A DNA stretch of 7,706 nucleotides, from the NCBI GenBank assembly GCA_902475535.1, contig CABRZR010000026.1, positions 1 through 7,706 of the forward strand, given 5' to 3'. Below the pieces are notes generated by a model. The model saw only the letters and a program-made list of their open reading frames with translations. It was not told the DNA's origin and did no database searches. The DNA is from QAMH01 sp900556425 (lineage in GTDB: Bacteria > Actinomycetota > Coriobacteriia > Coriobacteriales > QAMH01). Positions 5,447 through 7,706 of the stretch are shown here, piece after piece (position 1 is the first letter of the stretch; every line of letters starts with the position of its first letter). The position numbers and the translations under genes are program-made.

Positions 5447-7447
5447 TCACTGCGAAAAGGATGGGAAAAGTTTTAGCGACTCGCGCACAAGCTCACGGAT
5501 AAACGGTAGCGGATGCTCCGCAAACGGTTTCATCGTGCCCGCATGGTTTGCAAGAAGATACAGGATTCTTTCGAGCATCTTCAAGCTCTGCATCCCGTGC
5601 GAGAAATTAAACACGCAGAACAGCGCCTTCGTCACGCGCTCATCATCCCAATGAATAGCCTCATCGAACTGGTAATAGTCCATGCGCTCGTCGCCATCAC
5701 CCACCTGCGGCGCAATTAGGAAAAGGCATCCGTCACACACCACCGCAGGCGCGTTGGATAGAGCATGGTCTTTTGAATGCGCCACCAACTCCAAAGCGCG
5801 CTGCACCAGTGGTTCTCCCTCATGCTCCAACATGAGCAGGGAAAGGAATTGATCGACGGTGCTCAACCTCACATTTGCCCGGATATGTATGATTGATTCC
5901 GATGGAAGTAGTCCCTCAATATCAAATGCGTTAATGAGCACCGCATCGTGAACGCTACCCACATCAAGACTCGCTCGTGTGATGCCCATGGAAGTCCAAG
6001 GGTACGCGTAGTTATATCCAAATCCTTCGACATCGGTGATGCAAGCGTCATATTCCCGCTCATCGAACCCGCGTATTTCATACAGCTCGCACGCGCGCAC
6101 CGATTCGATGAGTTCAGAGAAACGGTGCTCCAGCAGCTCCCCTTCGATATGGGCGTATTCTGGACCCAATCCGGATGTGATGAGCAGGCGAAGGGGTTTA
6201 ACGGGAAAGGAGGTTCTTTCGGTAAGACCCATCACCACGGCAGCGAGCAGCAACATATCGGACAGCGAGAACCTGCACCCGGTCGCCTCGTGAAGGGCAA
6301 GAGCAAATTCGTTGCCGAAATACACCGAGATCGGGCTTCCTAAGCCACGCCTCTCGCTCTCGTAATCGAAGCGGCGGCATCCATCCATGTCATATCGATG
6401 ACCAACCAGCAGAGGCAGGAGCGTGTGCTCGAGCATGCGACGAGCACCAGGAACGCATGAAAAATCAGCTCCCGTACGCTGGGCAACCATGCGAAAAAGC
6501 TTTTCAGCGGTATCGACCACGTCATCATAAAGAAAAGGGGCGAGCGGCTTTATATCGACTGCGCAATTGACGTCATGGTTCTGCAGAAGCCACATGGCTA
6601 AGAACGCTACCTCATGCTCTCCAAAATCAAAGCCCTCAAACTCGCGCGATAAACGCTCAACAATACTGTTTGCGACTAGATAATGAGGTGTGAGTTTAAT
6701 CTCCCTCACCCAGACCTGCGGAAGAATGACATCGAGCCCGGCACGCACTCGATTACGTGCAATGATGAAGTACATTGCCATGCGCTGCGTAGCGCTGTCG
6801 CGCATAGAGATGCCGCTTTCGCGTAGAACGCTCAGGAAAGCATGTCTAATTTCTTGCCGTTCCTGGTAGTCGCAACCGATCCATCGAGCGTATTCGCGAT
6901 CAGAATCATCGAGCTGAACCTTATGGAAGTGTATTTCGAAGAATTCGACCATGGCGAGTCGCATCATGCGCTCCTCACCAAATACCCGAATTCCACCACT
7001 GGAGGAAGATGTTATCTGCAAATGGAAGCTCTCGCAAAATGCTCGAGCTTGCCGAAGAGGACGGCGAACAGCAGAGCGCGAAAGGCAGAGATCTTCGCAA
7101 ATCTCGTCAATCTTTGCGCCTGCCGGAGCCGCCACGAGCTTTCGGCAGATGTGCAGGATGCGCGTCGTATCGTCATAGCCTGCCATAGCAATATGAACTG
7201 CCTGCATATTGGTTTTCTCGACTAGGTTGTGGTAGGCAACGCCATCGTGGACAACTATGGAATACCCGCGATTACGCCGAGAGCTCAATTCTGCACCGTT
7301 TGCCTGCAGGGTATCTGCAACGCGCGGCATAGTGCTTTTGATAGTACGACTGCTCACGCCCACCACTTGTGCAAGTTGAGCAGACGTAAGCGGATTGCCG
7401 TTCGCTTTCATAAGCTCAAGCAGAATGCGCTGCGTGCGATCGACCAT
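5447..7447 (-). CDS. PRD-domain PTS regulator, BglG/MtlR-type architecture
   Basis: This 666-residue cytoplasmic regulator starts with a helix-turn-helix (residues 1-65, with LTSAQLAQVVGVSSRTIK at 20-37). A second, Mga/HTH-like segment lies at about 95-160, with EICEDLCLSRSAVRRPLRQ (115-133). Two PRD-like domains follow (about 195-295 and 305-412), then a IIB-like segment (about 417-480) and a IIA-like C-terminus (about 525-660). The order matches MtlR-type activators, whose PRDs are phosphorylated by HPr and sugar-specific EIIs. The usual phosphorylation residues look eroded: PRD1 has Met/Tyr and Trp where His is expected, the IIB-like segment (LLITSGLG) lacks the Cys, and the IIA-like part lacks the active His. 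His341 in PRD2 (LEHTLLPLL) may remain. ATG 7447 has GAGGGAG 4 nt upstream. It lies upstream of and co-directional with the PTS genes, so it is the likely local regulator. Whether it acts on DNA or RNA is unproven; two DNA-binding-type HTH segments favour DNA. Confidence 0.85.
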   Translation of the reverse strand: MVDRTQRILLELMKANGNPLTSAQLAQVVGVSSRTIKSTMPRVADTLQANGAELSSRRNRGYSIVVHDGVAYHNLVEKTNMQAVHIAMAGYDDTTRILHICRKLVAAPAGAKIDEICEDLCLSRSAVRRPLRQARAFCESFHLQITSSSSGGIRVFGEERMMRLAMVEFFEIHFHKVQLDDSDREYARWIGCDYQERQEIRHAFLSVLRESGISMRDSATQRMAMYFIIARNRVRAGLDVILPQVWVREIKLTPHYLVANSIVERLSREFEGFDFGEHEVAFLAMWLLQNHDVNCAVDIKPLAPFLYDDVVDTAEKLFRMVAQRTGADFSCVPGARRMLEHTLLPLLVGHRYDMDGCRRFDYESERRGLGSPISVYFGNEFALALHEATGCRFSLSDMLLLAAVVMGLTERTSFPVKPLRLLITSGLGPEYAHIEGELLEHRFSELIESVRACELYEIRGFDEREYDACITDVEGFGYNYAYPWTSMGITRASLDVGSVHDAVLINAFDIEGLLPSESIIHIRANVRLSTVDQFLSLLMLEHEGEPLVQRALELVAHSKDHALSNAPAVVCDGCLFLIAPQVGDGDERMDYYQFDEAIHWDDERVTKALFCVFNFSHGMQSLKMLERILYLLANHAGTMKPFAEHPLPFIRELVRESLKLFPSFSQ

Positions 7448-7468
7448 GGTGCTCCCTCGTGCGTTTCC

Positions 7469-7484
7469 TACGGCCGACGCCGTA
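7469..7484 (-). other. Hairpin in the likely regulator leader
   Basis: TACGGC (7469-7474) pairs with GCCGTA (7479-7484) around a 4-base loop. It lies between the proposed -10 box and the ribosome site of the regulator gene. No U-run follows, so it is not a terminator. It may be an operator half-site or a leader structure. Confidence 0.3.
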
Positions 7485-7491
7485 TTCGTTC

Positions 7492-7522
7492 ATTGTAGAG
7501 CAGCGGATGATGCATGCATCAA
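7492..7522 (-). promoter_or_regulatory. Probable promoter of the regulator gene
   Basis: On the minus strand TACAAT (7497-7492) is a close match to a -10 box, and TTGATG (7522-7517) is a fair -35 box with a slightly long 19-nt spacer. Start of transcription would be near 7485, about 37 nt before the ATG. The -35 and spacer overlap a 14-bp palindrome, so the promoter looks regulated. Confidence 0.45.
7508..7521. promoter_or_regulatory. 14-bp perfect palindrome, candidate operator
   Basis: TGATGCATGCATCA is a perfect 14-bp palindrome overlapping the proposed -35 element of the regulator gene. Its position is suited to autoregulation or repression by a dimeric DNA-binding protein. No second copy was noticed in the PTS operon control region. 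Confidence 0.4.
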
Positions 7523-7706
7523 AACAAGCAGGCTTACGGCGAACGATACGATTGCCGGGCGGATTCCGGACACGGCGGCGTTTTCGGGCGTGATTCGGAC
7601 AACCACTGGATCTTCGGGCGTGATTCGGACAACTGCTGCATCTTCGGGCGAGATTCGGACGCTCAGGGGGCTCGGACATTTCTTTGGACGGGCCTAGGCG
7701 GCCAGC
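7523..7706. other. Gene-free right flank
   Basis: Apart from the 30-bp repeats (7557-7664) I see no gene here. At the extreme edge the minus strand reads Leu-Ala-Ala-TAG (stop at 7694-7696), which could be the end of a co-directional upstream gene, but three codons are too few to call. An 87-codon minus frame (7416-7679) overlaps the regulator start and is made of translated repeat units, so it is not annotated. Confidence 0.5.
7557..7664 (+). repeat. 30-bp tandem repeat array, right flank
   Basis: Four GGGC cores start at 7557, 7586, 7616 and 7646, at spacings of 29, 30 and 30. Each unit reads roughly TCTTCGGGCG, one variable base, GATTCGGAC and then a variable segment. The last three units are very similar to each other. 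Copies match the left flank both directly (148-191) and, more closely, as the reverse complement (236-273). Spacers are part of the same 30-bp period rather than unique sequences, so this is not a CRISPR array. Confidence 0.8.

Noticed and set aside
7557..7664. CRISPR array
   Set aside because: The period is only 30 bp including any spacer, the units are degenerate, and the so-called spacers resemble one another. No cas gene is visible.
1..7706. tRNA, rRNA, transposase or integrase genes at the locus ends
   Set aside because: None could be recognised on either strand, so the inverted repeats cannot be tied to a known mobile element from this window.

Overview
The window carries one complete carbohydrate-uptake locus. 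All seven confident genes lie on the minus strand, so the locus reads from the right end to the left. The sequence is GC-rich, with purine-rich Shine-Dalgarno sites and tight gene spacing. A mannose-family PTS joined to amino-sugar deacetylases is typical of host-associated fermenters. My best guess is a gut Actinomycetota of the Coriobacteriia (Collinsella-like). That assignment is an inference from style and content; no phylogenetic marker is present.

Layout in transcription order: (1) 7448-7706, a non-coding flank with a 30-bp tandem repeat, then a likely promoter containing a 14-bp perfect palindrome. (2) 7447-5447, a large PRD-type PTS regulator. (3) 5446-5228, an intergenic region with an AT-rich, dyad-rich control segment. 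(4) 5227-2606, the four subunits of a mannose/fructose/sorbose-family PTS permease in the order IIA, IIB, IIC, IID, with short gaps or a 1-nt overlap. (5) 2605-2449, a gap with a strong rho-independent terminator. (6) 2448-446, an N-acetylglucosamine-6-phosphate deacetylase (NagA) and a ChbG/YdjC-type deacetylase overlapping by 4 nt. (7) 445-1, a gene-free flank with a hairpin and the same repeat family, partly in inverted orientation.

Proposed working model: the regulator senses PTS flux and controls the operon. IIA and IIB relay phosphate from HPr to a sugar brought in through IIC/IID. The phosphorylated N-acetylated sugar is then deacetylated by NagA (GlcNAc-6-P or GalNAc-6-P to the amino-sugar phosphate) and, for another N-acetylated substrate such as a phosphorylated disaccharide, by the ChbG-like enzyme. 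No glycosidase, NagB-type deaminase or AgaS-type isomerase lies in the window, so the pathway must be completed elsewhere. The sugar cannot be named from sequence alone.

Most unusual points: the 30-bp repeat family on both sides of the locus, with near-identical copies in opposite orientation; a C-terminal acidic-FF tail shared by the unrelated IIA and IIC proteins; a regulator whose usual phosphorylation residues look largely lost; and a terminator that splits transport from deacetylation within one gene cluster.
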